Source: an uncultured Pelagibacteraceae bacterium
GTDB lineage: Bacteria; Pseudomonadota; Alphaproteobacteria; Pelagibacterales; Pelagibacteraceae
Direction of reading: 5' to 3'
NCBI GenBank assembly: GCA_902580565.1
Contig: CACHLD010000002.1
Span: forward strand, 1 to 48,000
DNA: 48,000 nt
Both the position numbers and the translations under genes were made by a program. Below the pieces are notes generated by a model. That model ran no database searches, was not told the DNA's origin, and was given only the letters and a program-made list of their open reading frames with translations. Below, piece after piece: positions 7,128 through 17,036 of this stretch. Within the stretch, counting starts at the first letter, position 1; each line of letters starts with the position of its first letter.

Positions 7128-7871
7128 TCATTGAATTCTTTTTACACCTAATACCTTCAAGTTTGCTGTTTGATCAATTCTTTTTATAGTTTCTTTAATT
7201 TTCATAACTAATGTTTTTTTCATTGGACCGTAAGCATGTATAAGCTCATTTTTTGAAAGTGCTGCTGCTACATGTCCTTTCCAATAAATAACATCATTCT
7301 TTTTTATCTTTTCAATAGGCTTATTTCTTTTAAAAAATTTAAATTGATCTTTTGCATCTCTAGGACAAAATTTGTTATTAAAATTTAAGCAGACTTGAAT
7401 TAAGGCCGAGCAATCTATCCCTTTAAATGATTTTCCACCCCATTTATACTTTACGTTTTTAAAAATTGTTATCATCTTAAAAAGATCTTTTTCTTTATAG
7501 TTTATTTTTTTTATTTCATTTTTTTTAATCAACCCTTTATTGAATTTCAAAAATTTCGAGCTTGATTGTATTGCTTTAATTTTTGAGCCAAAAGGTAATT
7601 CAAATTTTTTAATCTTGTTATTCGATATTTTGTAAACATTAGCTTTAAGTTTACATACTTTGTGCGTAGGTTTTAAATAATTACTAAAGTTTCTATTTTT
7701 GATAAACCCAATATAATTGTCTTCTTTAATTTTAATTTTAAGCCATTTTTTACTTTTTTTTATTATCGAAAAACTTTCACCATAAATCATTTGAGTGATA
7801 ATTTCCGACTTAATAGAATTTTTCTTATAAAGATTAATTATTGGGTAAGTACTGGTAAAAAATTTATTCAT
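7128..7871 (-). CDS. NlpC/P60 family cell-wall peptidase with SH3-like domains
   Basis: A 247-residue protein. The N-terminal half has two SH3b-like beta repeats (about residues 9-60 and 72-120; KWLKIKI and GFI segments), which bind cell-wall peptide. The C-terminal NlpC/P60 domain begins at YKWGGKSFKGIDCSALIQ with nucleophile Cys154, and has WKGHVAAAL with His200 and HAYG with His212, the expected catalytic set. Enzymes of this class cut gamma-D-Glu-diamino-acid bonds in murein peptides. It lacks a clear signal peptide, consistent with a cytoplasmic recycling role like dipeptidyl-peptidase VI. It overlaps the AmpG-like permease gene by 8 bases, which fits murein-peptide recycling. Confidence 0.85.
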   Translation of the reverse strand: MNKFFTSTYPIINLYKKNSIKSEIITQMIYGESFSIIKKSKKWLKIKIKEDNYIGFIKNRNFSNYLKPTHKVCKLKANVYKISNNKIKKFELPFGSKIKAIQSSSKFLKFNKGLIKKNEIKKINYKEKDLFKMITIFKNVKYKWGGKSFKGIDCSALIQVCLNFNNKFCPRDAKDQFKFFKRNKPIEKIKKNDVIYWKGHVAAALSKNELIHAYGPMKKTLVMKIKETIKRIDQTANLKVLGVKRIQ

Positions 7872-9219
7872 TTATTTTAAGCTTGTTTTTTATAGCCATT
7901 AAACAAAGTAAAGATGGTATGACCATTATTGCAGTAATAATAAAAAATATTCCCCAATCTCCATTAAGCCAGTCGACCAAAGTTCCAGATGAAGAAGCAA
8001 ATAATGTTCTACCTGCAGTACCAATTGATGCTAATAATGCAAACTGAGTTGCTGTGTATGTTCTATCAACTAGAGCAGATATAAACGCAACAAAAGCCAC
8101 TGTTGCAAACGCAGCGGCTAAATCATCAATTAAAACTGTAAAAGCAAATAAGATTTCAGAGTCACCTACCCAGGCTAAAACTGAAAACATTAAATTTGTT
8201 AGCGCCATAACTATACCGGATACAAACATTGCTTTTAATAAACCCATTCGTATCGCAAATAGACCACCTAATAATGTAAACGTAATTGTAGTCAGCCATC
8301 CTATTCCTTTTGAATATAACGCTATATCAGTCTTTGAAAATCCAATTTCTTTGTAAAATATAATAGACATTCTACCTAAAAACGCCTCACCAATTTTAAA
8401 GAGGAATATAAAACTTAAAAGACCAATAGCTACATTTAAAGAATTCTTTGTAAAAAAACTAACTAACGGATTAATTATAGTACCATAAAGCCAAGCAATT
8501 ATTTTTGAAAATTTATTTTTAAATTTGAATTTATTCAAAAATAAATCATCATTTTTCTTTTGTTTATATGATCTAGATTTAGAATTTACTTCAGGAACAA
8601 AAAAAAGAGCAATACTTGAAATTATAACAATTAAGGCTAATACCAAAAAAGATAATTGCCAATAGTTAGAAAAACCTTTTTGTTGAAAAAACTCTGCCGT
8701 TACAAGCGATATAACTCCTCCAATTTTGTAACCAGTCCACCAACCAACAACTTGTATTGCAGCACTTGCAGCCATTGCTTTGTTTTCATTTTCACGGATT
8801 TGTTCTATTCTCAAAGCATCGATAGTTATGTCCTGAGTTGCAGAAGAAATGGCTATTCCTAAACCTACAGCTATTATCAACCATAAGTCTTCAATAGGAT
8901 TTAAAATACTCCATATTAACAATGAAAATAAAATAATTAATTGCATACTTATAATCCAGGATTTTCTATGGCCAATTTTATTTGAAAGAATTGGTATCTT
9001 TAATCTATCAACTAAAGGGGCCCACATAAAATTTATAGCATAAACGCCGAAAATTAAACCTGCCCAACCAATTGTACTTCTGCTTAAATCATTTTCTTTT
9101 AACCATAAACTTAAAGCACTCCCAATTAGAACCCACGGAAAACCACTTATGAAACCAAATAGGAAGACGCGTTTCATTCTTTTATCTAAGTATAATTTAA
9201 AGTTATTTAATTTATTCAA
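7864..9219 (-). CDS. ampG: AmpG-like muropeptide permease (MFS)
   Basis: A 451-residue protein of the major facilitator superfamily with about twelve membrane helices. The N-terminal region FISGFPWVLIGSALSLWLKENDLSRSTIGWAG and the SATQDITIDALRI segment are typical of AmpG, which imports anhydromuropeptides released during wall turnover. The start is TTG at 9219, directly after the trkH stop: a GGAGA ribosome site lies 7 bases upstream, and the protein begins MNKLNNF. An ATG 14 codons later (9177) would drop a plausible cytoplasmic N-terminus. Coupling to an NlpC/P60 peptidase supports the assignment. Specificity is inferred. Confidence 0.82.
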   Translation of the reverse strand: MNKLNNFKLYLDKRMKRVFLFGFISGFPWVLIGSALSLWLKENDLSRSTIGWAGLIFGVYAINFMWAPLVDRLKIPILSNKIGHRKSWIISMQLIILFSLLIWSILNPIEDLWLIIAVGLGIAISSATQDITIDALRIEQIRENENKAMAASAAIQVVGWWTGYKIGGVISLVTAEFFQQKGFSNYWQLSFLVLALIVIISSIALFFVPEVNSKSRSYKQKKNDDLFLNKFKFKNKFSKIIAWLYGTIINPLVSFFTKNSLNVAIGLLSFIFLFKIGEAFLGRMSIIFYKEIGFSKTDIALYSKGIGWLTTITFTLLGGLFAIRMGLLKAMFVSGIVMALTNLMFSVLAWVGDSEILFAFTVLIDDLAAAFATVAFVAFISALVDRTYTATQFALLASIGTAGRTLFASSSGTLVDWLNGDWGIFFIITAIMVIPSLLCLMAIKNKLKINE

Positions 9220-10668
9220 TTAGTTTCTCCAAAAAGATGGAAAGAACAGAACTAATACCGCAAATAGCTCTAACCTTCCTAATAGCATTCCTATTGATAA
9301 AATCCATTTAGATACAGCAGGTAACTCTTTATAATTTCCATCCGGTCCAATCATCTCTCCCATACCCGGTCCCACGTTAGAAATCGCACTCGCCGCACCT
9401 GAAACAGCTGTTAGGAAATCGAGTCCTGAAATAGATAAAAGCATAGCGATTATGAAAAAAATTAAAAAAAATGAAAAAATAAAAATTATTACTGAGTTGA
9501 TAAAACTGTCTGATATTTTTTGATTATTGTACTTATTAATTATTATACTATTAGGATATATAAGTTTCTTAATTTGATTTTTCAAAAAAATAAATAACAT
9601 CTGTAATCTAAAAATTTTTATACCGCAAGCAGTAGAGCCGGCACACCCACCAATAAACATCAAAAAAAGAAAAAAGATTAATGAAAATTTTCCCCATAGC
9701 CCAAAATCATCAGTGACATATCCTGTCCCTGATAATATAGAAATTACATTAAATGATGATATCCTGATTTTATCTAAAATATTTCCTTTTTCATCAATAA
9801 ACAACAAATACAAAAACATTATTATCACAGATAAAAGAATTAAATATATTAGCCCTTTAATTTGAATATCTTGAAAAAAAATCTTTTTATTACCTTGAAC
9901 AAATTTAAGATACGAAATAAAAGGAATACTTCCTAAGACTATAAAAATACTTGCTATAATTTCAATATTGGGATTTTTAAAAAATCCTATAGAGTCGTTA
10001 TGTGTAGAAAATCCACCCGTAGCGATAGTGGTCATAGAGTGAGATATGCTATCAAACAATGTCATTCCAAATAACCAATAAAAAAATGCACACAAGAAAG
10101 TAAGAATTAAATAAGTTAAAATAATAATTTTCGCTACCTCTATTGTTCTAGGTAATATCTTTTCAGTCGTATCTGGGCCTTCCATCTTAAATAGCTGCAT
10201 TCCACCCACTCCCAGCAGGGGAAAAATTGTAATTGCCATGACAATTATTCCAATGCCCCCAAGCCATTGCATGATAGCTCTCCATAACAGAATACTTTTT
10301 GGACTTGTATCTAGATCATCAATAATTGTTGCTCCAGTCGTAGTAATGCCAGACATACTTTCAAAAAATGCTTCGCTAAAAGTGAATTCTTTTGGAGAAA
10401 GAATAAATGGTAAACTCCCAAATATTGCAATCATTGACCAGGCTAAAACAGAAAATAAGAAAGTTTGTCTTAAATTCAATTTATACTCACTATCAAGATT
10501 GGATAAAATGAATAATATTCCAACAAAGATAGTAACAAAGGCAGATGCTATAAAACTGTGACTATTTTCAACATATAATAATTGCATTAAGTAAGGAGCC
10601 AGCATAGCGAACCCAAGAACTACAAGTAATATTCCAATCATGAAAAAAACAGTTTTGTTAGTTGTCAT
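9220..10668 (-). CDS. trkH: TrkH-type potassium uptake channel subunit
   Basis: A 482-residue inner-membrane protein with the four-fold membrane-pore-membrane pattern of TrkH/KtrB. The pore-loop selectivity segments are visible: SGITTTGAT (first), TTIATGGFST (second), SILSGTGYVTDDFGLWG (third) and SAISNVGPGMGEMIG (fourth). The WRAIMQWLGGIGIIVMAITIFPLLGVGGMQLFKME stretch is diagnostic of TrkH. It would take up K+ together with a cytoplasmic TrkA regulator, which is not in this window. It is the first gene of a minus-strand run with the AmpG-like and NlpC/P60 genes, and is divergent from lysS. Confidence 0.93.
   Translation of the reverse strand: MTTNKTVFFMIGILLVVLGFAMLAPYLMQLLYVENSHSFIASAFVTIFVGILFILSNLDSEYKLNLRQTFLFSVLAWSMIAIFGSLPFILSPKEFTFSEAFFESMSGITTTGATIIDDLDTSPKSILLWRAIMQWLGGIGIIVMAITIFPLLGVGGMQLFKMEGPDTTEKILPRTIEVAKIIILTYLILTFLCAFFYWLFGMTLFDSISHSMTTIATGGFSTHNDSIGFFKNPNIEIIASIFIVLGSIPFISYLKFVQGNKKIFFQDIQIKGLIYLILLSVIIMFLYLLFIDEKGNILDKIRISSFNVISILSGTGYVTDDFGLWGKFSLIFFLFLMFIGGCAGSTACGIKIFRLQMLFIFLKNQIKKLIYPNSIIINKYNNQKISDSFINSVIIFIFSFFLIFFIIAMLLSISGLDFLTAVSGAASAISNVGPGMGEMIGPDGNYKELPAVSKWILSIGMLLGRLELFAVLVLFFPSFWRN
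9226..9230 (-). promoter_or_regulatory. Shine-Dalgarno site setting a TTG start for the AmpG-like gene
   Basis: The minus strand reads GGAGA here, within the end of trkH, with six to seven bases before the TTG at 9219. Most genes in this window have weak or no SD, so this one is informative and argues for the TTG rather than the downstream ATG at 9177. Confidence 0.6.
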
Positions 10669-10761
10669 AGCGTCTGAGATTATTTAAATAGATATAAAAT
10701 TCAACTTAATATCTTACAATTATGTCTGTATTTTACAGAAAAAATTTAATAAACCATAGCT

Positions 10762-12330
10762 ATGCTTGATAATAACTTAATTCAATCAACTTCATCTTGG
10801 CCATTTGTAGAAATTAGAAAACTTTTAAAAGACAGAAAAGAGATTATTAACAAAAAAAAAAAGATTACTTTCCAAACCGGGTATGGACCTAGTGGGTTAC
10901 CACATATAGGAACATTTGGAGAAGTGGCAAGAACAACAATGATGATAAATGCTCTAAAGCATATTCAAAAAATTGATCATGAGTTAATCACGTTTTCAGA
11001 TGATATGGATGGATTAAGAAAAGTCCCAGAAAATATACCTAATGATAAAGTGCTTAAAGAAAACTTAGGTAAACCTTTAACAAATGTTCCAGATCCATTT
11101 AAAAAATTTAAAAGTTTTGGAGAACATAATAACGAAATGTTAAAAGAATTCTTAAATAAATTTAATTTTAAATTTATCTTTAAGAGTTCTACAGAAAATT
11201 ATCAAAAAGGAAATTTTAACAACTCTTTAATAAGAGTATTAGAAAAATATGAAGAAATAATGAACATAATTTTACCAACATTACGTGAGGAAAGAAAAAA
11301 AACTTACTGTCCTTTTTTACCTATCTGTCCAAAAACTGGCAAAGTTCTTGAAATACCAATGATAGAAATGAATAAGAAATCAGGAAAAGTAGTTTTCAAT
11401 AATAATGGAGAGAAGATAAGCACAAATATTTTAGATGGAAATTGTAAATTACAATGGAAAGTCGATTGGGCAATGCGATGGTTCACATATGATGTTGATT
11501 TTGAAATGTACGGAAAAGACTTAACTGAGAGTGCCATTCTATCCTCTAAAATTTGTAGATCTTTAGGGAAAATCCCTCCTAATGGATTTGCTTATGAATT
11601 ATTTTTAGATGAAAAAGGGGAAAAAATTTCTAAATCAAAAGGCAATGGTATTTCTATTGAACAATGGCTCAGATATGCTTCACCTGAAAGTTTGTCGTTA
11701 TATATGTATCCAAATCCAAAAAGAGCAAAAAAACTTTATTCTGAGATAGTTCCTAAAACAGTCGATGAATATTTAGCTAATATCGAAAAGTATCCAAATC
11801 AAAAACAAAAAGAAAAAATTTTAAATCCCGTTTGGCACGTGCACAATGGATCACCGCCAAGAGAAAAAATAATCATGCCTTTTTCAATGCTATTGAACTT
11901 AGTTGGATCAAGCAATGCCGATAATAAAGAAATCCTTTGGAAATTTATAAATAGGTTTCACAAGGAAATAAAACCAAAGGATTATCCAATTCTTGATAAC
12001 CTTACTGAATATGCAATTAATTACTTTAAAGATAAAGTTGAACCAAATAAAAAGTTTAAAAAGCCAAATGTTGAAGAAAAAAAAGCTTTAAATAATCTAA
12101 TATTAAAATTAAAACAAATTGATAAATCTTTAACACCAGAAGAAATTCAAACTTATGTTTATACTATTGGAAAAGAGAACGGGTATGAAAAAAAATTGAG
12201 AGATTGGTTCAAATTAATTTACGAGGTAGTTTTTGGAGAAGAAAATGGACCTAGAATGGGATTTTTTATAAGTTTTTTTGGACTTAATGAAACAATTGAA
12301 TTAATAAATGATAAAGTAAATAAAAATTGA
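10762..12330 (+). CDS. lysS: lysyl-tRNA synthetase, class I
   Basis: A 522-residue enzyme that charges tRNA-Lys. It has the class I signatures: GLPHIGTFGE (HIGH-type, His48) and KISKSKGNGIS (KMSKS-type, residues 288-298), plus SDDMDGLRKVP and WAMRWFTYDVDFEMYGKDL, typical of the archaeal-type class I LysRS that alphaproteobacteria use instead of the class II form. Length is normal for the family. Its TGA overlaps the pyrD ATG by one base, so the two are translationally coupled. The 93-base gap to trkH holds the divergent promoters; I see no clear leader structure. Confidence 0.95.
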   Translation: MLDNNLIQSTSSWPFVEIRKLLKDRKEIINKKKKITFQTGYGPSGLPHIGTFGEVARTTMMINALKHIQKIDHELITFSDDMDGLRKVPENIPNDKVLKENLGKPLTNVPDPFKKFKSFGEHNNEMLKEFLNKFNFKFIFKSSTENYQKGNFNNSLIRVLEKYEEIMNIILPTLREERKKTYCPFLPICPKTGKVLEIPMIEMNKKSGKVVFNNNGEKISTNILDGNCKLQWKVDWAMRWFTYDVDFEMYGKDLTESAILSSKICRSLGKIPPNGFAYELFLDEKGEKISKSKGNGISIEQWLRYASPESLSLYMYPNPKRAKKLYSEIVPKTVDEYLANIEKYPNQKQKEKILNPVWHVHNGSPPREKIIMPFSMLLNLVGSSNADNKEILWKFINRFHKEIKPKDYPILDNLTEYAINYFKDKVEPNKKFKKPNVEEKKALNNLILKLKQIDKSLTPEEIQTYVYTIGKENGYEKKLRDWFKLIYEVVFGEENGPRMGFFISFFGLNETIELINDKVNKN

Positions 12331-13376
12331 TGTTTTCTATTTTAAGGCCTTATATATTTTCTTTAGATCCTGAAACAGCTCATGATTTAGCAATTAAATC
12401 TCTAAAAGTAAATATTTTGCCAAAAAGTTTTTTCAAAGTTGAGGGAGAAGAGCTTCTTGAAATAAAATTATTTAATAAATTACTTCCTAATCCAATCGGT
12501 TTAGCAGCCGGTTTTGATAAAAGCGCTGAAGTTTATAATTCTTTATTTAAATTTGGCTTTGGATTTATAGAAGTTGGAACAATTACTCCTAAAAAACAAC
12601 TAGGAAATCCTAAACCAAGAATTTTCAGGCTGGAAAAAGATAAAGCTTTAATTAATCGTCTAGGATTCAATAATCATGGATCAGAAATTGTATCAAATAG
12701 GATCTCAAACAACTTGCCAGATGGTATTTTAGGAATCAACATTGGTCCGAATAAAGAGACTAAAAATAAAGAAGAGGACTATTTTAAGTGTATGGAAAAA
12801 TTATCTATTTATTCAGATTACATAACAATAAATATTTCTTCACCTAATACTGAAGGATTAAGAAATTTTCATAATAAAAAAGAGATGGAAAAATTATTAA
12901 CCGGTATAAATAAAATTAAAAAAGAAAAAAAGATCAATCAACCTGTTGCGATTAAACTTTCACCAGATATTAATGAAGAAGACATTAGTAGTATTATTGA
13001 ATTAATTAAAAAATATAATATTCAATGTATAATAATTTCCAATACTACAGATAGTAACAGAGAAAAATTATCTGATATAAAAAAAAATGAAGTAGGTGGC
13101 CTATCTGGGGAACCTTTGAGGAAAATTTCTACAAGTTTAGTTAAAAAGTTTTATAAAGAAACAAATGGTAAGATAGAAATTATTGGAGTCGGAGGTGTAG
13201 ACTCAGGGCAAAGTGTATTTGAAAAAATAACTGCAGGTGCAAATGCTGTCCAATTATATACTGGAATGGTATATAAAGGACCGGGTATTATTAAAGATAT
13301 AAAAAAGGAGTTAATATCAATTTTAAAAAAAGAAAATTTAAAAAACATAAGTCAAGCAATCGGAATTAATGCTTGA
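12330..13376 (+). CDS. pyrD: dihydroorotate dehydrogenase (quinone), class 2
   Basis: A 348-residue membrane-associated flavoenzyme of pyrimidine synthesis, oxidising dihydroorotate to orotate with quinone. Motifs are PNPIGLAAGFDKSAE, EVGTITPKKQLGNPKPRIFRL, NRLGFNNHG, GINIGPNK, ITINISSPNTEGLR and GVGGVDSGQ near the FMN phosphate site. The N-terminal helical extension (LRPYIFSLDPETAHDLAI) is that of class 2 enzymes, and the catalytic Ser lies in NISSPN. The ATG at 12330 overlaps the lysS stop by one base; a TTG just before it is less likely. Confidence 0.95.
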   Translation: MFSILRPYIFSLDPETAHDLAIKSLKVNILPKSFFKVEGEELLEIKLFNKLLPNPIGLAAGFDKSAEVYNSLFKFGFGFIEVGTITPKKQLGNPKPRIFRLEKDKALINRLGFNNHGSEIVSNRISNNLPDGILGINIGPNKETKNKEEDYFKCMEKLSIYSDYITINISSPNTEGLRNFHNKKEMEKLLTGINKIKKEKKINQPVAIKLSPDINEEDISSIIELIKKYNIQCIIISNTTDSNREKLSDIKKNEVGGLSGEPLRKISTSLVKKFYKETNGKIEIIGVGGVDSGQSVFEKITAGANAVQLYTGMVYKGPGIIKDIKKELISILKKENLKNISQAIGINA

Positions 13377-13377
13377 C
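13351..13377 (+). terminator. hairpin spanning the pyrD stop codon
   Basis: GTCAAGCA (13351-13358) and TGCTTGAC (13370-13377) form a perfect 8-bp stem with an 11-base loop and include the pyrD TGA. No T-run follows, so it may be an mRNA-stabilising or attenuating hairpin between pyrD and rpmB rather than a standard terminator. Confidence 0.4.
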
Positions 13378-13416
13378 CACTAAACTAACAAGAATTATAT
13401 AGCTGTAGGAAAAATT

Positions 13417-13695
13417 ATGTCTAAAAGATGCGAATTAACCGGAATATCTCCCCTTAAAGGGCACAACGTTAGTCATGCTAAAAATAAAACTAAGAGAAGA
13501 TTTTTACCAAATCTTAAAAAAGTTACTTTTAAAAGCGATATTTTAAACAAGAATATAAGACTTAATGTAACTAACGCTGCGTTAAGAACAGTAGATTTCA
13601 AAGGTGGTTTGGATAAGTATCTTTTGTCAGCTAAAAAATCGAAATTATCCAACAAAGTAAAAAAAATTAAAGCATTTATTTCTTCAAAATCTTAA
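13417..13695 (+). CDS. rpmB: 50S ribosomal protein L28
   Basis: A 92-residue protein beginning MSKRCELTGISPLKGHNVSHAKNK-type sequence, the standard L28 N-terminus, followed by the TKRRFLPNL and LNVTNAALRTVDFKGGLDKYL segments. L28 binds 23S rRNA in the large subunit. An AGGA site at 13407-13410 sets the ATG. Its stop is followed immediately by the ATG of the transporter gene. Length is usual for alphaproteobacteria. Confidence 0.96.
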   Translation: MSKRCELTGISPLKGHNVSHAKNKTKRRFLPNLKKVTFKSDILNKNIRLNVTNAALRTVDFKGGLDKYLLSAKKSKLSNKVKKIKAFISSKS

Positions 13696-14265
13696 ATGAA
13701 TCTTTTCTATAGATTAGCCGCCTGTATGGGGTTTGTTGTAATGGCCTCAAATTACTTAGTTCAGTTTCCGATTAACTATTTAGGCTTAAATGAAATTTTA
13801 ACTTATGGTGCACTTAGCTACCCTATAACTTTTTTTATTACGGATTTAGCAAATAGGGCATATGGAAAAATTGTAGCTAGAAAAGTCGTGTATATAGGAT
13901 TTATCATTGGAATTCTTTTAACTTTATTTATCTCAACCAATTTTTCAGATATTATTTCAGTTAGAATAGCAATTGGTTCAGGAGTAGCTTTCTTTATTGC
14001 TCAAAATTTAGATGTAATAGTCTTTGATAAACTCAGAAAAAAAGTATGGTTTATTGCTCCACTTATATCTTCAGTATTTGGATCAATAGTAGATACATTT
14101 TTATTTTTTTCAATCGCCTTTTCAGGAACAGAAGTTCCTTGGATTACACTAGCATTTGGTGATTTAACTGTTAAGTTATTAATTGCTTTATCTATGTTGA
14201 TCCCTTTTAGATATTTGTCAACAAATATAAGAGATATTTCGGATAATGGAATTAAAAATATTTAA
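13696..14265 (+). CDS. queuosine precursor transporter (YhhQ/VUT family)
   Basis: A 189-residue membrane protein with about six helices. The N-terminal ASNYLVQFP segment, [29 protein letters not shown] and the C-terminal [15 protein letters not shown] are typical of the YhhQ/VUT family (PF02592), which imports queuosine precursors such as preQ0 or preQ1 for tRNA modification. The gene starts directly after the rpmB stop. Its end overlaps the converging cobT gene by four bases. This suggests salvage of a tRNA-modification base, sensible in a reduced genome. Substrate by family only. Confidence 0.85.
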   Translation: MNLFYRLAACMGFVVMASNYLVQFPINYLGLNEILTYGALSYPITFFITDLANRAYGKIVARKVVYIGFIIGILLTLFISTNFSDIISVRIAIGSGVAFFIAQNLDVIVFDKLRKKVWFIAPLISSVFGSIVDTFLFFSIAFSGTEVPWITLAFGDLTVKLLIALSMLIPFRYLSTNIRDISDNGIKNI

Positions 14266-16055
14266 TGTAATTTATTTTTATTTTTTTTAACAAAAAGGTC
14301 TGTAAGTTGGTTTATCATAACATCACCTAAATCTTGAACATCAGTAATTTTAATTGCTTGATTGTAATATCGAGTAACATCATGACCTATACCTATAGCC
14401 AGTAATTCTATATTGTTTTTATTTTCTATCCATTTAACAACATGTTTTAGATTAGCTTCAAGATAATCGCTTGAATTTGTGGACAAAGTCGAGTCATCAA
14501 CTGGTGCACCGTCTGAAATTACCATTAAAATTTTTCTTTCTTCTTTTCTTTTGGCCATCTTACTATAAGCCCACTTTAATGCCTCGCCATCAATATTTTC
14601 TTTAAGCAGTCCTTCTTTTAACATTAACCCCATATTATTTTTCCCTTGTCTCCAAGGGGTGTCAGCTGACTTATAAATTATATGACGTAGATCGTTAAGT
14701 CTTCCAGGTAAATTTGGTTTATCATTTTTCATCCATTTTTCTCTAGATGAACCACCTTTCCAATGTTTAGTTGTGAATCCTAAAATTTCTACTTTAACAG
14801 CGCAACGTTCTAAAGTCCTCGCTAGTATGTCAGCACATATAGCGGCTACCGATATTGGCTTGCCCCGCATGGATCCAGAGTTATCAATCAAAATTGTTAC
14901 TAATGTATCTTTAAATTCTATATCTTTTTCTTTTTTAAAAGAAAGAGAATTGAATGGATCCATTATTATTCTCGGCAATTTTGATGTATCTAACAAACCT
15001 TCCTCTAAATCGAAATCCCAAGATCTATTTTGTTTTGCCAAAAGTTTTCTTTGAAGTTTATTTGCAAGTTTAGATATAAAATTTTTTAGTTGTAATAATT
15101 GTTGATCAAGATTTTTCCTTAGTCTTATCAACTCTTCTTCATTTTCTAAGTCTTCGGCTTTAATAATTTCATCAAATTCATTAGTGTATGATTTGTATTT
15201 TAGACCAGAGATATTATTTTTCGTATTTTTTCTAAGTTCTGATTTTGATTTATCCTCTATCTCTACTTCTTTACCATCTTGATCAGAATCTTTAGCCTCA
15301 CTTTCTAATTCTGGTGCTCCAGTTTCAATAGACATTTCTTGTTGTTCTTGCTCTTTAGTTCTCTGCTCAGTATTATCTGAGTCTTTTGGTTTTTCTTCTT
15401 TATTTTCTTCGTTTCTTTCCTTATCTTGATCTTCAATTTCTTCGTCTAAACTCATATTAGAAATAAGTTCTGAAATTATTGAATTAAAACTAGCCTGATC
15501 ATTTAAAAAATTATTCAATTTATCTATTTTTCCTTTAAATTTTTCATCTAAATCCTTTTTATAGGTTTTAAGTTTTTTATCTAAATTTTTTGAATTTTTA
15601 AATTTTAAAAATTTTACTCTTAAGTAATTTTCAAAAGACTCAATAATTCTATCTTCGCTACTTTTTAAGTCTAAAGAATTAACTCTTTTTTGGTAATATT
15701 TTTCGATGTTGTTTTTAACCCCTTTAAACTTATCAGTGCCTATTTTTTCAAATCTAATTTTTTCAGCGATCTCATAAAGTTTTTTTGAGATATTACCCTC
15801 TGGTTCGTATTTTTTATAAATTTTAAAGTCACTATATCTGATTTTTAATGACTCCGAGTCAGCTAAAGCTCTTATCTGGTCGTAATTAAATTCGTTATTA
15901 TAATGCTCAATTTCAGGAAGTTTTATTGAATTTTTATCAGATTTAGAAGTTTGAACTCCAAAAAAAACTTCAATGTTTTCTGAATTTGATAAAGATTTAA
16001 TTGTTGAACTGATAGCAACTTTAAAGTTGTCAAGTATTTCAAATTTTTTTTCCAC
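14262..16055 (-). CDS. cobT: CobT, cobaltochelatase-type VWA subunit
   Basis: A 597-residue protein, GTG start three bases after the cobS stop. It has an N-terminal helical region, a long acidic low-complexity linker (about residues 203-275, rich in Glu, Asp, Lys and Gln), then a C-terminal von Willebrand A domain with the metal site [10 protein letters not shown] (Asp391, Ser393, Ser395) and the [11 protein letters not shown] segment. CobT partners with the AAA+ CobS in the CobNST cobalt chelatase. The large CobN subunit is not here, and SAR11 genomes are not known to make cobalamin de novo, so the pair may serve another MoxR/VWA-type role. Confidence 0.92.
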   Translation of the reverse strand: MEKKFEILDNFKVAISSTIKSLSNSENIEVFFGVQTSKSDKNSIKLPEIEHYNNEFNYDQIRALADSESLKIRYSDFKIYKKYEPEGNISKKLYEIAEKIRFEKIGTDKFKGVKNNIEKYYQKRVNSLDLKSSEDRIIESFENYLRVKFLKFKNSKNLDKKLKTYKKDLDEKFKGKIDKLNNFLNDQASFNSIISELISNMSLDEEIEDQDKERNEENKEEKPKDSDNTEQRTKEQEQQEMSIETGAPELESEAKDSDQDGKEVEIEDKSKSELRKNTKNNISGLKYKSYTNEFDEIIKAEDLENEEELIRLRKNLDQQLLQLKNFISKLANKLQRKLLAKQNRSWDFDLEEGLLDTSKLPRIIMDPFNSLSFKKEKDIEFKDTLVTILIDNSGSMRGKPISVAAICADILARTLERCAVKVEILGFTTKHWKGGSSREKWMKNDKPNLPGRLNDLRHIIYKSADTPWRQGKNNMGLMLKEGLLKENIDGEALKWAYSKMAKRKEERKILMVISDGAPVDDSTLSTNSSDYLEANLKHVVKWIENKNNIELLAIGIGHDVTRYYNQAIKITDVQDLGDVMINQLTDLFVKKNKNKLH

Positions 16056-16058
16056 TTT

Positions 16059-17036
16059 TTAAATAGATACATTTATAGATGATTCAGGAAGGTCTTCTGC
16101 AAAACATCTTTGATAATATTCAGAAATTATTTTTTTTTCCAGCTCATCACATTTATTCAAGAAAGTTAACCTAAATGCATATCCTTTGTCATTAAATATA
16201 GAAGTATTCTCAGCCCAATGCATTACTGTCCTTGGACTCATAACTGTTGAAATGTCTCCATTAATAAAACCTTTTCTTGAAAGGTCAGCTACTTTAATCA
16301 TATTAGATATCATTTCTTTTCCTTCTTTATTATTAAAATTTTTATTTTTTGCTAATATAATTTCTTGTTCTTTTTCAAACGGAAGGTAATTAAGAGTTGC
16401 AACAATATTCCACCTGTCCATTTGGCCTTGGTTTATTTGTTGAGTACCATGATATAGTCCAGATGTATCTCCAAGACCAACAGTATTTGTTGTAGCAAAT
16501 ATCCTAAAGAAATCATGTTGCTCTAAAACTTTATTTTTATCTAGCAAAGTAAAATTTCCTTCACTTTCTAAAATTCTCTGAATTACAAACATCACGTCTG
16601 GTCTACCCGCATCATATTCATCAAATACAAGTGCAACTGGATTTTGTATTGACCAAGGTAGTACTCCTTCTCTAAACTCTGTAATTTGTTTTCCATCTTT
16701 TAGAACAATAGCGTCTTTGCCAATAAGATCTATTCGACTTATATGGCTGTCTAGGTTAACTCTGACACAAGGCCAATTTAATCTAGCTGCGACCTGTTCG
16801 ATATGAGTAGACTTTCCTGTTCCATGATAACCTTGAATAAGAACTCTTTTATTAAAAGAAAAACCTGCAAGTATTGCCATAGTTGTATCCTTATCAAATT
16901 TATAATCTGGATCTATTTTTGGAACATATTCATTTTTTTTAGAAAAACCATTTACTTGCATTTCGCTGTCAAAACCAAAAGTTTGTTTTACCGAAATCTT
17001 AATATCAGGTTTTGTTATAAACTGCGTAGAACTCAT
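16059..17036 (-). CDS. cobS: CobS, AAA+ ATPase subunit of cobaltochelatase type
   Basis: A 325-residue AAA+ ATPase of the MoxR/CobS class. Walker A is GYHGTGKST (69-77), Walker B is LVFDEYD (136-142), and a sensor-1 [11 protein letters not shown] segment follows. The N-terminal IKQTFG-like region and [22 protein letters not shown] are typical CobS. The ring would remodel or power its VWA partner CobT, encoded next. Its first codons overlap the J-domain gene by four bases, giving the order J-protein, cobS, cobT that is conserved in alphaproteobacteria. Confidence 0.94.
   Translation of the reverse strand: MSSTQFITKPDIKISVKQTFGFDSEMQVNGFSKKNEYVPKIDPDYKFDKDTTMAILAGFSFNKRVLIQGYHGTGKSTHIEQVAARLNWPCVRVNLDSHISRIDLIGKDAIVLKDGKQITEFREGVLPWSIQNPVALVFDEYDAGRPDVMFVIQRILESEGNFTLLDKNKVLEQHDFFRIFATTNTVGLGDTSGLYHGTQQINQGQMDRWNIVATLNYLPFEKEQEIILAKNKNFNNKEGKEMISNMIKVADLSRKGFINGDISTVMSPRTVMHWAENTSIFNDKGYAFRLTFLNKCDELEKKIISEYYQRCFAEDLPESSINVSI

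Noticed and set aside
8054-8356. Plus-strand open frame inside the AmpG-like gene
   Set aside because: It is antisense to a clear membrane-protein gene, has no ribosome site or family features, and its length is explained by the stop-poor complement of hydrophobic codons.
14262-15500. Acidic low-complexity part of CobT as an inserted foreign domain
   Set aside because: Acidic linkers of this kind are usual in CobT between the helical and VWA regions.
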